Assembly (NCBI RefSeq): GCF_000321225.1
Contig: NW_004450584.1
Location: 168,550 to 232,549 of the forward strand
Reading direction: 5' to 3'
Length of the DNA stretch: 64,000 nucleotides
From: Odobenus rosmarus divergens
Lineage: Eukaryota; Chordata; Mammalia; Carnivora; Odobenidae
This document shows, one piece after another, positions 21,101 to 31,419 of the stretch. Numbering within the stretch: position 1 is the stretch's first letter; the number at the start of each line of letters is the position of its first letter. The notes under the pieces are model-generated. The model saw only the letters and a list, made by a program, of their open reading frames with translations. It had not been told where the DNA came from and ran no database searches. The translations under genes and the position numbers were made by a program.

Positions 21101-22657
21101 GGAGACTCGCAGAGCAGACAAGCCTAGGGTGTGTCTGAAGCCTGGTGAGCAGACGGAGCGGGAAGGCACAGCTGGCTGACTCACCGAGGACCTGCGGCCA
21201 GACGGCCATCCTCTGACCCTCCCTCTGCGCGCGAGGGCGAGGCGAGGCTGCACAGATGGCGCGCAGGGGTGTGCAAGCCTCTGCACAGCCCAGCCCCCAG
21301 GCAGGGCCGGGCCCACAGCCGGAGCCAGGAGAGCCTGCCGGGTGGGGTCTCCAGGGGAAGGAGACACGGAGCTGACCCTGGAAGACGACCCAGGAGAGAG
21401 GAACAGAAGGAGAAAGGGGGGAAAGAAAAACACAAAGGGAAAGTTTCCCATGAAAATATTTTATTTTCTTTGAGAACAGGATACACCTGCAGGGCTCCTC
21501 GCCCAGTGGCCTCTCCCCGCCCTGGCCGTGGCACATTTCTGGACCAACGGGGCCCTCTGCCGGCCAGCTGCCGCGCGACTGCGCCCGGGCCCAGGGCGAG
21601 GGAACAGGTGACGGGCAGAGGGCGGCGGCCAGGAGCGGCGCCGGGCGCCCAGCGCAGGGGCCAGGGCGCGAGGGTGGGCCGCGGCTCCAGGGGCGGTGCC
21701 TGGGCGGCAGGAGCTGACGCTGAGGGGCCCAGAGGGCTGTTCGCGCCGTGCCACCCCGGACCTCAGGGTCCCGTCTGCGTGGCACAGCGACGGAGGGTCC
21801 CCAAAGGTCTCTGGGCTGGACATCCCAGATCTGGGAGATAGGGACGAGGAAGGGCAGGAATGAACGACGGGGAGCGACGCGCCGAAACCACGCAGACTGC
21901 TACTACGGAGAAGCGCGCGGGGCAGCGACCCCTGAGACAGCAGCGAGGGGCAGCGTTCACGCCCGGGTCGGGCCCTGTGCAGCCGGCCGGGTCCCACAGA
22001 AGCGCTCCTGCCGGGGCCCGAGCGGGCGCAAGAAGCAAAGCGCAAGAAAAATAAATTCCTCCAGCTTGGAGTTATTTTTTTTTTCCTTTGGGGCTCAGTG
22101 CAGGGAACATCTGGATTTTGTACGTATTTTTTTGTTGTTGTTAAATTAACTTCTCGAGGAGAGAAAGGAGGGGGAAGCTGCAAGGGGGGTGGGTGGGTAG
22201 GGGCCAGGAGAGGCTCCAGCCGTTCCGCCAGAACTCGGCGGCCTAACAGAGCGCCAGGACCAGGCTTGGTCCCCGAGCTCCAGGGAGCCCCGCGCACGGG
22301 CGCGTCTCAGCGACGACGACTTCGGGGTCACCGAGGACCACTGCCCCGTGCCAGCCCGTCGGGTATGCCGGCCCCTCTCCCCACGCAGCGCCGCGAGGAC
22401 ACTGATCCGCTGACGGAGCGACGCGCACGCCGCAAACAGTGCCCGGCAACCCGTTGGCCCGCGCCAGCCGGCCCGGGCCCGCGCACCTGGGCCGCCCGCC
22501 CCGCGCCCCGTCCCCGCGCCGCCCGCCCGCCCGCCTGCCGGCCGGGCCGCCGAGGCACCTACCCGAAGTAGGCGGCCGAGGGGCGCAGCGCGGCGAGCAG
22601 CAGCGTCAGCGCGAAGGCCGCGGCCAGCCAGCGCGCCAGCAGGGGCCCATCCAGCAT
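2660..22657 (-). CDS. WNT9A: WNT9A, complete coding region in four exons
   Basis: The spliced product is a 365-residue secreted Wnt ligand that signals through Frizzled receptors. Exons are 22563-22657 (95 nt), 5785-6041 (257), 4557-4819 (263) and 2660-3142 (483 including TGA). The phases join without a break, and the length equals the known mammalian protein. Residues 1-29 form a hydrophobic signal peptide, followed by the mature start at about AYFGLTGSEP. Visible Wnt hallmarks are the N-glycosylation site RWNCT (Asn103), the motif [10 protein letters not shown] with the expected palmitoleoylated serine at Ser221, and the cysteine-rich C-terminal domain ending VYTCKG. WNT9A is separated from WNT9B and other Wnts by the [20 protein letters not shown] and [19 protein letters not shown] segments, recognised from family knowledge. 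It lies head-to-head with WNT3A. No frameshift or stop is seen. Intron 3 uses a GC donor. Confidence 0.97.
3143..4556 (-). other. WNT9A: WNT9A intron 3 (GC-AG type)
   Basis: The intron runs from gcaagc at 4556-4551 to taccag before 3142. Its 3' part (3150-3770) is GC-rich unique sequence with nothing recognisable. The AT-rich stretch at 3770-4105 is described separately. Confidence 0.85.
3770..4105. promoter_or_regulatory. Candidate enhancer, TAAT-rich block in WNT9A intron 3
   Basis: An AT-rich island sits inside GC-rich intron and holds at least six TAAT-core homeodomain motifs: TTTAATG at about 3796, TAATTA at 3831-3836, CTAATGG at 3865-3871, CATTAATA at 3896-3903, TTTAATC at 3954-3960 and TAATTA at 4095-4100. 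There is also a TCF/LEF-like TACAAAG at about 3907. No repeat family is recognised. Enhancer function is an inference. Confidence 0.4.
4557..4819 (-). CDS. WNT9A: WNT9A exon 3
   Basis: The acceptor reads ccccag|GCTTCAAG. The exon encodes [20 protein letters not shown] through [11 protein letters not shown] (residues 118-205), including the Wnt motif [10 protein letters not shown] and the HNN motif. The 3' junction is GTGAAG|gcaagc, a GC rather than GT donor. It is placed by the phase (615 nt so far, an exact codon boundary) and by the next exon starting [10 protein letters not shown]. Confidence 0.95.
4820..5784 (-). other. WNT9A: WNT9A intron 2
   Basis: A GT-AG intron of 965 bases (gtgagt to ccccag). 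It contains a purine-rich, G-run-dense stretch at about 5395-5650 with a strong G-quadruplex motif. Nothing else was recognised. Confidence 0.9.
5491..5511 (+). repeat. G-quadruplex motif
   Basis: Four runs of 4-5 G separated by single C bases (G5-C-G4-C-G5-C-G4). Single-base loops make this one of the most stable quadruplex patterns. The G-rich strand is the transcription template of WNT9A. Confidence 0.7.
5785..6041 (-). CDS. WNT9A: WNT9A exon 2
   Basis: The acceptor reads cccag|GCTGACGGG and the donor CGAG|gtgagt. The exon encodes residues 32(split)-118(split), from LTGSEPL to YRASLLKR. It contains the conserved [16 protein letters not shown] segment, which carries Asn103, the family N-glycosylation site. 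Cysteines at 59, 72, 93 and 104 fit the Wnt N-terminal disulfide pattern. Confidence 0.96.
9958..10890. repeat. 36-bp minisatellite in WNT9A intron 1
   Basis: About 25 tandem copies of a 36-bp unit of the form ctgggggctgacggtcgcgg followed by ggggtccgagaacccg. Unit starts at 9975, 10011 and 10047 show the exact period. The copies differ by scattered substitutions, many at CpG. Because 36 is divisible by three, both strands stay open for long stretches (12-residue repeats such as [12 protein letters not shown]). This is not evidence of a protein. Confidence 0.92.
12088..12330 (-). mobile_element. Old LINE-1 fragment (antisense 3' region)
   Basis: Begins 'agctttattgagatataaat', followed by 'aaatcacccatgtaaggtct', the familiar reverse complement of old mammalian L1 3' sequence. 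It is diverged and truncated. Flanking sequence from 11620 may belong to the same relic. Confidence 0.5.
12752..13340. repeat. Composite 30/31-bp tandem repeat in WNT9A intron 1
   Basis: 'gcagagcctg' recurs roughly every 30 bases (12770, 12831, 12860, 12920, 12951 and on). Two unit types alternate: one continues gatcacagctcaggtcactgt, the other contains ggagactgtgtacaacctca. The result is an irregular higher-order pattern of roughly 90 bases. Confidence 0.85.
15125..15215. promoter_or_regulatory. Possible conserved AT-rich element in WNT9A intron 1
   Basis: A short AT-rich island in GC-rich DNA with TTTAATTTC, GTGAATCAAATTC and GATTAACC motifs. No repeat family is recognised. A regulatory role is only a guess. 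Confidence 0.2.
18525..19400 (+). mobile_element. LINE-1 3' end relic in WNT9A intron 1
   Basis: Plus-strand text typical of old L1M 3' ends: 'aaatcaaaccaggatgagat', 'gaaataagccaggcacaaag', 'tgctgtatgattccacttat' and 'ggattagtggttgccagggg'. All frames are broken. It is inserted opposite to the WNT9A direction. Confidence 0.8.
22563..22657 (-). CDS. WNT9A: WNT9A exon 1 (signal peptide)
   Basis: The ATG at 22657-22655 starts [20 protein letters not shown], a typical signal peptide with a hydrophobic core. The exon encodes 31 full codons plus GG of a split glycine codon and ends at a donor reading GG|gtaggt. The frame stays open upstream of this ATG because the promoter is GC-rich. I chose this start because it matches the known Wnt9a N terminus and lies about 70 bases downstream of a TATA box. 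Confidence 0.95.
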
Positions 22658-22725
22658 CTTGCCGCGCCTCGGCGGCTGACCATCGCGCTCCCGGCCCCGT
22701 GCAGGGCGCCCCGCGGCCGCTGCCC

Positions 22726-22732
22726 TCTTATA
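22726..22732 (-). promoter_or_regulatory. WNT9A: WNT9A TATA box
   Basis: The minus strand reads GCTATAAGAGGG, with TATAAGA 69 bases upstream of the ATG. This predicts a transcription start near 22700 and a 5'UTR of about 40-50 bases. The start site itself is inferred. Confidence 0.65.
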
Positions 22733-22919
22733 GCGCCCGGAGCTCCGGGCCGGGGGCGGGGCGCCGGCCAGCTGGGCCCGGCCCGCCCGCGCCCAAGGAG
22801 GGGTCACGCCGGCGCCGGGGGCGGGCCGAAACCCGAGCCGAGCGCGCGGCCCCGCCGCGCCGCCGCCCGGCCCCTCGGGTGTCGGGGCGCGCCCCGCGCG
22901 TAGAGGCGGGGCGCGGAGG

Positions 22920-23175
22920 AGTGGGGAGCAGGTGGGGGGGCCAGGGGCGGGGCTGGAGCGGAGCGTTGGCACTGAGCCGGGGCGGCCGGGGTGGGAGGGA
23001 CGCGGGGCGGCCGCGGGGGCGGGGCTGGGGCGCGCGGAGGGCTGGGGCGGGGCCGGGGCGGAGCGTTGGCTCTGAGCGGCCAGCCGGGTTGGGGGGACTC
23101 GGGGCGGCCGCGGGGGCGGGGCCAGGGGCGCGTGGGGCTCGGGGGCGGGGTCGGGGCGGAGCTCGAGGCCGGGAC
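22920..23175. repeat. Tandemly duplicated GC-box segment upstream of WNT9A
   Basis: A segment of about 97-100 bp is repeated just over twice. 'gagcgttggc' occurs at 22961 and 23061, and 'ggggcggccgcgggggcggg' at about 23004 and 23101. A partial third copy ends near 23165. Each unit carries several GGGGCGGGG Sp1/KLF boxes. Confidence 0.8.
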
Positions 23176-23199
23176 GCGCGGGGATGGGCCCTGGAGGAC

Positions 23200-26100
23200 C
23201 CAGGAGCTGAAGCGCTCGCGCCCGTTCCCCTGAGAGTTGGCGTGGAAAGGGAGGCCGGTGCAACAGGTGATGCCCCCGCTCTTTGAGAAGCCAGATCGCT
23301 TGGGACGCGAGGCCGGAGGGGCGCTGCTCCCTGGGAATGAGGCGACCTGGCCAGAGGAGGGCAAAGGCTGAGTCGCTTAACCTTTTGGGACCTCTGTCTC
23401 CCCATCCGTATTAAATCGAGGGAGGTGAGCCGATGCTCGGGCGACCCCCCGTTCTCAGGGCCTCTGTACAGCGGGGGCTGGGGGAAGGGAGCTCGGGGGA
23501 CCAAAGGCGCCTGGCGCGGCCGGAGGCCAGAGGAGCCGCAGGGGACGCGGACGAGAGGAGGCATGGAGCCACTGCTGAGACAAGGTGGTGTCGGAGAACC
23601 CAAAATCGAATTAAGCAGACACAAGACTGGGTTCGAGGAGAAGCGGCTAGAAGGCCCCTGGGTCAGCAGCCACATACACCCGCATAGCTCCAGGGCCCAG
23701 GCTGCGGTGTAGGTTCCCGCGAAATGCCTGTCTCCAGATAGTATCAAAGAGCCCTGGGACTAGCCAGGCCCTGTTGCCAGGGGCCGCTAGCCTTGGGCCT
23801 GCAAGGGAGAGCCCAGCTCCCTACCAGTTTGGACTTGGAGGAGCTGCTTCTGGGCACAATGAGCCTGGATCAGGGGTTCTGGGCACCTCCAAAGGCTGGG
23901 CTGGTGGGCTCTGAGAATCTACCACTCAGTGACCTGTCTTGGAACGGTGCTCAGAGGCAAAGCAGGGGGCAGAAAATGCACCTCAGAGTGGCCCGTTGGA
24001 GCAGGACAGCTCCAGGGCTCCTGCATGTCTGGGAAGGCCACCCAGGCGAGCATGCCGCGTCTTGCCTGGGGAGCTCCTGGTGCATGACTGAGTGAGGTGG
24101 GGTGCAGATGGGGCAGGGACAAACCACTTCCTCTCAGGGACTCAGTTTCCCCATCTGAGATCCATCTAACTCCAGGGAGCTGTGGCTTTTTCTACGTTGT
24201 GATGTCATGTTGTAGAAACCCCCACCCATGGTTAGCCCTCTCTGCGAGTGCGACTGGCCTCACGTCATTCCCCTCTTCCGGAACCCCTTCTGCGGGAGGG
24301 GGCTCTCCGTTGCCATCATCTGCTCACACCCTGCTTGACCAGCTCAGCAGAGGAGCTGGCTCTGCAAAAGAAGGCTGACCAGAGGCAGCCCCAGCCCACC
24401 CAGGCTGCGGGGCCCCGGGCTCCATCCCCCATGACCACGGCCTTGTGCAGCCTGCCTCCCACACCCGGGAAGTGCTGGGGGTGGGGGGGAGACACAGAGT
24501 GATGACATGTTTAAAGGCACGGAGATTGCGTCCAAGAAAAATGAAGTGTGAGATTGTAAACGTGTGTCTGGAAGGCGCTGCAGGCATTACAGACTTCTCT
24601 TCCGCGGGGAGTGGAGGGTTCTCATGTCGGCCGCCCAGTGAGTCCTGAGGAAGGAGGCGGCCGTGGAGGTCCCAGCCCAGGACCTGGTGGGGCCACAGCT
24701 GCAAGGGGGAGGTGGAAAGGATGAGCGCCATCCATGGGCTCTGAAAGGGGAAGGCCGTCTGGGGGCGGATGGTGCCCAGGCCAGTCCTGAGCCCACCCGC
24801 CACACCCCGCCTGAAGCCCTCACTAAGCCACCCCAGATATCAGCAAGGGTGGGGTTCCGAGAGACCCCTCCCGTCTGAGGAGTGGGAACCAGGGCCCGTG
24901 GGACCCCAGGCTTTGCCAGCCACGAAGTGGGAGGGCCCAGCGCCTGGTGCAGTATGAGCATAACTAAGGGTCTGGGCTGTGCCAGCCCCCATTCCCTGCA
25001 CCTTGGGGAGACACCCCCACCCCAGCTAAACCCTGGAGTCAGGCTCCCTCTCCCCAGCCTCAGACTGCACCCTGCCTCTGCCTACATGCCCACCTCCCCA
25101 GTGACTGATGGGCCTTCACAAACCTTGCTCCCAGGCCCTTGGAGCTCTGCAGAGAGGCCTGCCTCCACCCACACTCAGCCTCAGCCCACCTCCACAGCCC
25201 CCTGTCCACCTGGAACACCTACCCTGGCTTGTCCCCAGTAAGCCAGCCATGTGTCAACAGACTGGCTCGTTTGACCCTGATGGTAAACTGAGGCCCAGAG
25301 AACCACAGTGAAGGCTAGGGATACAAATGCCTGGTCCTGGCCTCCCAGCAGATCATCTCACGTGTCTCGGCGTGAGGAGGGGATGCTGTCCAGGGAGGGC
25401 AGACATTTCTCATCAGCATTCTTGGGCATGGCCAGTGGCATCTGGCCAATTGCAAAGTGACCCCCTGTCTCTGTTGAAGAAGTCTGGGCTTGGGGCTTCC
25501 CTGGCTGGAAGCACTTTGTCCCCCACCAGGGCCGACCTCGGACTGCCTGGGCACAGGTCAGCTTGCCAGGGCAGGATATCCAGAGCCGGTGGCAAGACAA
25601 GCTTCCACCGCTGGTCCAGGGTCTGCAGCTGCCCTGTGTGGCTTGAGGGAGACCGAAGAATGGTCCAGACCAGGCTGGATAGTCTCTGCCCTGCACACAT
25701 CCCTAACACAGGTCAGGATTGGGAAACGCGGCGGTGCCATGGGGGGAGGGGTCCAGGCCCAAGAGGGCTATGTCAGGGCCCCAGAGGGGCTTGTGCTCTG
25801 AAAAGAAGCCTACTTGGGAAGGGAAGATCAAAGGCGATGGGCCTCGGTGCTCACTGGATCCTGATGCTTTCGCAAATGTCTAGCTTCATGGGGAGCCCAG
25901 CTCCATGAACTGCTGTAATCCCACACAGCCATGGACCCCGAGTGGGTCCCCAGCCATGTGGAGAGGGCTGCCCAGGACTCAGCAGAACAGCAGACTCCTG
26001 CAAAGTCAGGGTGTCACCAAGATCCCCGGCTGGGCGAGGGCAGGCCCGCTCAGCATCTCCAAGGCCCCATCTGGATGCGGTGGCAGAGTCTCAACTGTCT

Positions 26101-26566
26101 GTCAATGACAACCTCCGTCCCCTCCCCTCTTGGAGGAGATCAGCGACAGAGACCGAGAGATAGCAGGAGAAAGCCTGCCTTCCCCACTGGCACCCACCCA
26201 ATCTTTATGCCCTCTGTGAGCCTCAGTTTCCCAGTAAACAGCCACGAGGGTGGAGTTCTGGGAGACTCTGGGAGGGCCAGCCTGGGGAGGTATTGCCAGC
26301 CACTGCCAAGATGGGGAGGGGGTGTAGTTCTCCGGGTGGTCTGGAAGGAGCGGGCAAGCAGCCGCTTATCAGGAAACATTGCCTAATTGGGAAGGTTTAT
26401 GGGGCCAAGCAGGGGGTCTCCCTGGGGGAGACGGTGAAAGCCACTCATGAGTCATTTGAAACTGAGCTGGACAAAGAGCTCAAGGAGAAATGATCCCACC
26501 CAGCCTGCCAGCCATGGGCAGAATGAGCTCATGGGCTGTGGGGCACGTGTATGTGTGCTCATGTTC

Positions 26567-26597
<31 letters not shown>

Positions 26598-26695
26598 CTC
26601 ATGAGGGAGAGAAGAAGGAAGAGAAGGCTGGTGCTCTTGCAGCTGGGACTGGGAAGCTGAGCCCAGTGCAGCCTCCACCACAGCCCATCCCTACG
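23200..26695. other. Intergenic sequence, no gene recognised
   Basis: Mostly unique, moderately GC-rich sequence between the WNT9A promoter and a minisatellite. A (TG)n run lies at about 26566-26594. No open frame here has recognisable protein character. Confidence 0.6.
26566..26594. repeat. (TG)n microsatellite
   Basis: About 14 TG dinucleotides in a row. Confidence 0.9.
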
Positions 26696-26724
26696 TGGCC
26701 AGGCTGCCCCCTGCAGGTCAGCTG

Positions 26725-28155
26725 TCCCAATATCCCAGCCAGCACCCAGTCCAGCATCCCAGCCAGCATCCTGGTCCAGCATCCCAGCCAGCCACCAGTT
26801 CAGCATCCAGGCCAAGCATCCTGGTCCAGTGTCCCATCCAGTGCCCAGTCCAGCATCCCAGTCAGCATCCAGTTCAGCATCCCAGCCAAGCGTCTTGGCC
26901 CAGAATCCCAACCAGCACCCAGTCCACCATCATAGTCAAGCATCCTTGTTCAGTATCCTGTCCAGCATCCTTGCCCAGCATCCCAACCAGCACCCAGTTC
27001 AGCATCCTGGCCAAGCATCTTGATCCAGCATCCCAGCCAGCATCTGGTTCAGCATTCCAGCAAGCACCCAGTTTAGCCTCCCAGCCAGCATCTTGGTCCA
27101 GCATTCCAGGCAGCACCCAGTTCAGCATCCAGGTCAAGCATCCTTGTCCAGTATCCTGGCCAGCATCTTGGTCCAGCATCCCAGCCAGTGCCCAGTTCAG
27201 CATTCCAGCCAGTACCCAGTTCAGCATCCCAGCCAAGCATCCTTGCCCAGTATCCCGGCCAGCATTCTAGTCCAGCATCCCAGCCAACACCCAGATCAGC
27301 ATCCCAGTCAAGCATCCTGGTCCAGTGTCCCAGCCAGTGCCTGCCTGGTCCAGCACCCCAGTCAAGCATCCTGGTCTAGCATCCCAGCCAAGCATCCTTG
27401 TCCAGTATCCCAGCCAACATCCTTGTCCAGCATCCCAGCCAGCATTCTGGTCCAGCATCCCAGCCAGCATCCGGTTCAGCATTCCAGTCAGTGCCCGGTT
27501 TAGTATCCCAGCCAGCATCCTGGTCCAGCATCCCGGCCAGCATTCTGGTCCAGCATCCCAGCCAGCATCCGGTTCAGCATTCCAGTCAGTGCCCAGTTTA
27601 GCATCCCAGCCAGCATCCTGGTCCAGCATCCCAGCCAGCATTCTGGTCCAGCGTCCCAGCTAGCATCCGGTTCAGCATTCCAGTCAGTGCCCAGTTTAGC
27701 ATCCCAGCCAGCATCCTGGTCCAGCATCCCAGCCAGTATTCTGGCCCAGCATCCCAGCCAGCATCCGATTCAACATTCCAATAAGTGCCCAGTTTAGCAT
27801 CCCAGCCAGCATCCTGGTCCAGCATCCGAGGCAACACCCAGTTCAGCATCCCAGCCAAGCATCCTGATCCAGTGTCCCAGCCAAGCATCCTTGTACAGTA
27901 CCCCAGCCAGCATTCTTGTCCAGTGTCCCAGCCAAAATCCTGGTCCAGCATCCCAGCCAGCACCCAATTCAGCATGCCAGCCAAGCATCCTGGTCCAGCA
28001 TCCCAGCCAAGCATCCTTGTCCACTATCCTGGCCAGCATCCTGGCCCAACATCCCAGCCAGCACCCAGTTCAGCATCTCAGCCAGTGCCCCGTTCAGCGT
28101 CCCAACTAGCATCCTGGTCCAGCATCCTGGTCCAGCGTCCCAGCCAGCATCTCGG
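26725..28155. repeat. 1.4-kb minisatellite with 98-bp higher-order repeat
   Basis: An array of 12-13-base subunits 'cagcatcccagc' and 'cagcatcctggtc' in pairs of about 25 bases. Between about 27413 and 27835 the pairs are organised in a 98-bp higher-order unit: 'gccagcatcctggtccag' or a close variant begins at 27413, 27511, 27609, 27707 and 27805. Both strands are largely free of stops (QHPSQHPVQHPSQ-like on the plus strand). This reflects repeat composition, not coding. Confidence 0.92.
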
Positions 28156-28329
28156 CCGGTGCACACACCTTCTGGGCAGTACCCAGTACAGGACCTGTCC
28201 TGAGAAAGATGCCAATGGACATGGAGCTTTTTCCTCATAGTAAGACACCATCTGTTCACACCACCTTGCCCTCTGTGAGATGTGTGTTGGGGAACTTGGG
28301 AGCATAATAAACATTTCTTAACATGTCTC

Positions 28330-31310
28330 AAAGTTTTTAAAATTTGTTGTTTTGAGAAAACTGTAGATTCACATATAATTGCAAGAAATAATAAAGGTGG
28401 CCTTGTACCCTTCACCTGGCTTCCCCTGGTGGAAAAATGGTTGCAAAACTCTAGGACAACATGATACCAAGGAAACTGCCATCGACCCTGGTGCATGCAC
28501 ACATCATGTGCTGTGTTCAGTCCATGCAATGTCATCACACGTGCAGGTTCATGTGTCCACCACCACAGTCGGGTACTGAGCATCTCCATCACCATGAGGT
28601 CCCCCCCTGCTTCCCTTTTATAGCCACACCCACCCTACCCCCTACCCCCGGCATCCACTAACCTATTCTCCATCCATCACTTTGTCAGTGCAGGAATGCT
28701 ACACACATAGAATCATACAGTCTGTGACCTCTGGGGACTGGCTTTTGCACTGAGCCTGATTCCCTGGAGACCATCCAGGTCATACATTCCTTTCCTTTTT
28801 ATGCTGCATAGGATTCCACTCTACAGATGGACCATGGTCTGTTAGGCACTCACCCATTGAAGGACACCTGGGCTGCATCCACTTTCTGGCTACTATGAGT
28901 AAAAACTGCTGTAAACATTCATGTAAAGGTTTTGTGTGAACAAAAGTCTTATTTCTCTGGGATGCCTGCCCAGGAGAGCCATGACTAGGTCATATGGTGG
29001 TTGCATATTTAGTTTTGTGAGAAACTGCCAAACTGTTTCCCAGAGTGCTGCACCATTGAGCACTCCCACCAGCAGCATACAAGAGATCCAGTTTCTCCAC
29101 ATCCCTGCCAGTATTTGGGATTGTCACTGTGTTTTTATTCTAGATGTTTTTATAGGCATGTGGTTGTGTCTCATGGTGGTTTCAATTTGCATTTCCCTAA
29201 TGGCTAATGATGTTGAACATTAAAGATTTGTATTTGCTTCTGTATTTCCTCTTTGGTGAAAGATCTGTTCATCTTTTGCCCATTTTCTAATTGGGGAGGC
29301 TTTTTTACTGTTGAGTTTTGAAAGCTCTTGATATATTGTAGGTATGACCGTTTTATCAGATGCCTGGTTTGCAGATGTAACGTCCCAGGGTCTGCAGGGT
29401 GCTTGCGCGGATACCACACCATCTTCATTTCTGTAGCTATATAGCAAGCGTTAACTTTGAGAAAACTGGTTCTTCCACTTCATTCTTCTTTTTCAAGATT
29501 TTTGAGGTAGTTCAGGATCTGTGCCTTTCCGTATAAATTTTAGAATAAGCTTGTCTGTGCCTGGGGGGGAGGGAACTTGCTGAGATTTTATAGAGATTAC
29601 ATTAAACCTATAGATCAATGTGGGGAGAACTGGAATCTTTGCTATGTTGAGTCTTCCAACTCATGAACATGGACGTTTCTTTATTGAGGTTTTCTTTGAA
29701 TTCTTTTATCATTGTTTTGTAATTTCAGCACATAGATCCAGTACGTGTTCTGTTAAGTTTATCAATGAGCATTTCCTTTCTTGGAGGAAATTGTATTTCT
29801 TTTTTTTTTAAGATTTTATTTATTTATTTGACAGAGAGCAGAAGAGAGAGCAAGAGCAGTAGAAAGAGGCAGAGGGAGAGGGAGAAGCAGACTCCCCACT
29901 GAGGAGGGAGCCTGATGCGGGACTCGATCCTAGGACCCCAGGATCATGATCTGAGCTGAAGGCAGACGCTTAACCACTGAGACACCCAGGCACCCCTAAA
30001 ACTGTATTTCAGTTTCCACATGTTCGTTGTAAGTATACAGATGTAAGATCGATTTTGTGTGTTGATCTTGTATCCTGCAAACTCACAGAACTCATTCAGT
30101 TCTAGGTTTTATGAGTTGTTGTTGTTTTTAAGATTCATTGGGATGTCCTATGTAGATAATCATGTCATCTGCCAATATTGTTTTTCCTGTCTTACTACAC
30201 CGACTAGAACTTCCAATTCTATGTTGAATAAGAGACCAAATATCCTTGCCATGTACTCCTTCTCAGGGGGGAAATTTATTTTTCACCATTAAGTATATTA
30301 CCTACAGGGTTTGGTTTGTGTTTTTTTTTTTTAATGGTCTATATCAGTAAAAGAAGTTCTCCTAAATTCCTAGTTTTCTGAGACTTTTTGTCACGAATGA
30401 GTGTTGGAATTTTTCAAATGTTTTTTCTTCAGCAATCAATACAATCATATAATTCTTCTCCTTTGGCCTGTGTATGTGGTGGATTGCAGTGGTTGGTTTT
30501 CAAATGTGGACCCAGACTTGCACATCTGAAGTGAATCCCACTTGGTATAGTATATAATTCTTTTTACACATAGCTAAATTCAATTTGCTAATATTCTGAT
30601 GAGATTTTTTCTTCTAAGGTCATAAGGAATATTAGTCTGTCACTTTCTCTCTCTCTCTCTCTCTCTCTCTGTACTGTCTTTGCCTGGGTTGGGCATCAGG
30701 AGGGTAATGCTAGCTTCCTAACATGAGTTGGAGTCTATTTCCATCTCTTCTATTTCCTAGAAGAAATTGTATAAAGTTGGTGTTATTTTTTCCTTAAATG
30801 TTTGATAGAAGTCTTCAGTGAAACCACCGGGCTTAGAAATTTCTTTTTTTTAAGGAGCTTTTTATATACACAAAATTTCTAAATGGTTGTAGGACTATCC
30901 AGGTGGTTTCTTTCATCTTGGTTGAATTTCGGTAATCTATGGTTTGAAAGGAATTGGTCTGTTTCTTCTAACTTGTTGAATTTTTGAGCATAAAGTTGTT
31001 CATAGCATTACCTCATGATCCTTGTGATGTCCCGGGATCTGTAGTGATGCCTTCTATTTCATACTGATCTTGGTGGCTTGTGTCTTCTCCCATTTTAATT
31101 TCTTCAGACTCGCTGGAGGTTTATAAACATGATTGAGTTTTTTGAAGAGCCAGTTTTATTTAATTGATTTCTCTATTTTCTGTTTCTAATTTCATCCAGT
31201 TCTGCTTTTAACTTTATTTCCTTCCTTCCTCTTGCTTTGGTTTTATTTTGCTCTTCCTTTTCTAGTTTCTTAAAGCAAGAACTGAGAATATTGCCTCTTT
31301 TCTAATGTAA
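28330..31310 (-). mobile_element. Antisense LINE-1 block
   Basis: The plus strand shows the reverse complement of old L1: first 3'UTR-like text ('actgccaaactgtttcccag', 'tttgcatttccctaatggct'), then ORF2 antisense text ('gtgttgatcttgtatcctgc', 'gtatgtggtggattgcagtg'). It is degenerate, with stops in every frame. It is split by a Can-SINE at 29800-29997 and contains a (CT)n run near 30643-30670. It may be more than one insertion. Confidence 0.85.
29800..29997 (-). mobile_element. Can-SINE (tRNA-derived), minus orientation
   Basis: Starts with T-run and ttttaagattttatttattt (reverse of the tail) and ends with cactgagacacccaggcacccc (reverse of the tRNA-like head). It is inserted in L1. Flanking near-duplicates gaaattgtatttc (29787-29799) and aaaactgtatttc (29998-30010) are the target-site duplication, with a couple of mismatches. 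Confidence 0.9.
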
Positions 31311-31419
31311 GTACCCAGTGCTATAAATCCACCCCACCTGTGTCCCTCCCATGCACAGTCTCACAGTCAGCCAGTTGGAGGAGGAGAGGACCCACAAACG
31401 TCCAGCAGGGCAGTGCTGA

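Larger units (their letters stand above)
6042..22562 (-). other. WNT9A: WNT9A intron 1
   Basis: A 16.5-kb GT-AG intron (donor gtaggt at 22562, acceptor cccag before 6041). It is GC-rich and mostly unique, with two minisatellites (9958-10890 and 12752-13340), LINE relics (about 12088-12330 and 18525-19400) and part of the promoter CpG island at its 5' end. From 6042-9950, 10900-12080, 13350-18520 and 19400-21500 I recognise no gene. The many open frames there are long only because stop codons are scarce in GC-rich DNA. Confidence 0.85.
21550..23200. promoter_or_regulatory. CpG island over WNT9A promoter and exon 1
   Basis: Very GC-rich sequence with dense CpG and many GC boxes surrounds the first exon of WNT9A. 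It extends into the first kilobase of intron 1 and about 500 bases upstream of the start codon. Confidence 0.8.

Noticed and set aside
21455..21470. Minus-strand AATAAA in 5' part of WNT9A intron 1 as a premature poly(A) site
   Set aside because: A hexamer alone in an AT-rich patch is weak evidence. No downstream GU-rich signal was clearly seen.
19899..21785. 628-codon minus-strand frame in WNT9A intron 1
   Set aside because: It lies on the sense strand of the intron but has only low-complexity composition and no recognisable family. It is more likely chance absence of stops.
22559..23263. In-frame upstream extension of WNT9A exon 1 adding about 200 residues
   Set aside because: It is GC-rich promoter sequence with tandem GC boxes and a TATA box between it and the true ATG. 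The known Wnt9a start matches the inner ATG.
26725..28155. Could the regular arrays be CRISPR?
   Set aside because: Units are contiguous and similar throughout, with no unique spacers, and the genome is mammalian.
26695..28240. Open frames rich in QHPSQ/ASQPAS (plus) and GMLDQDAGWDA (minus)
   Set aside because: Products of the stop-poor minisatellite read in both directions, not a protein gene.
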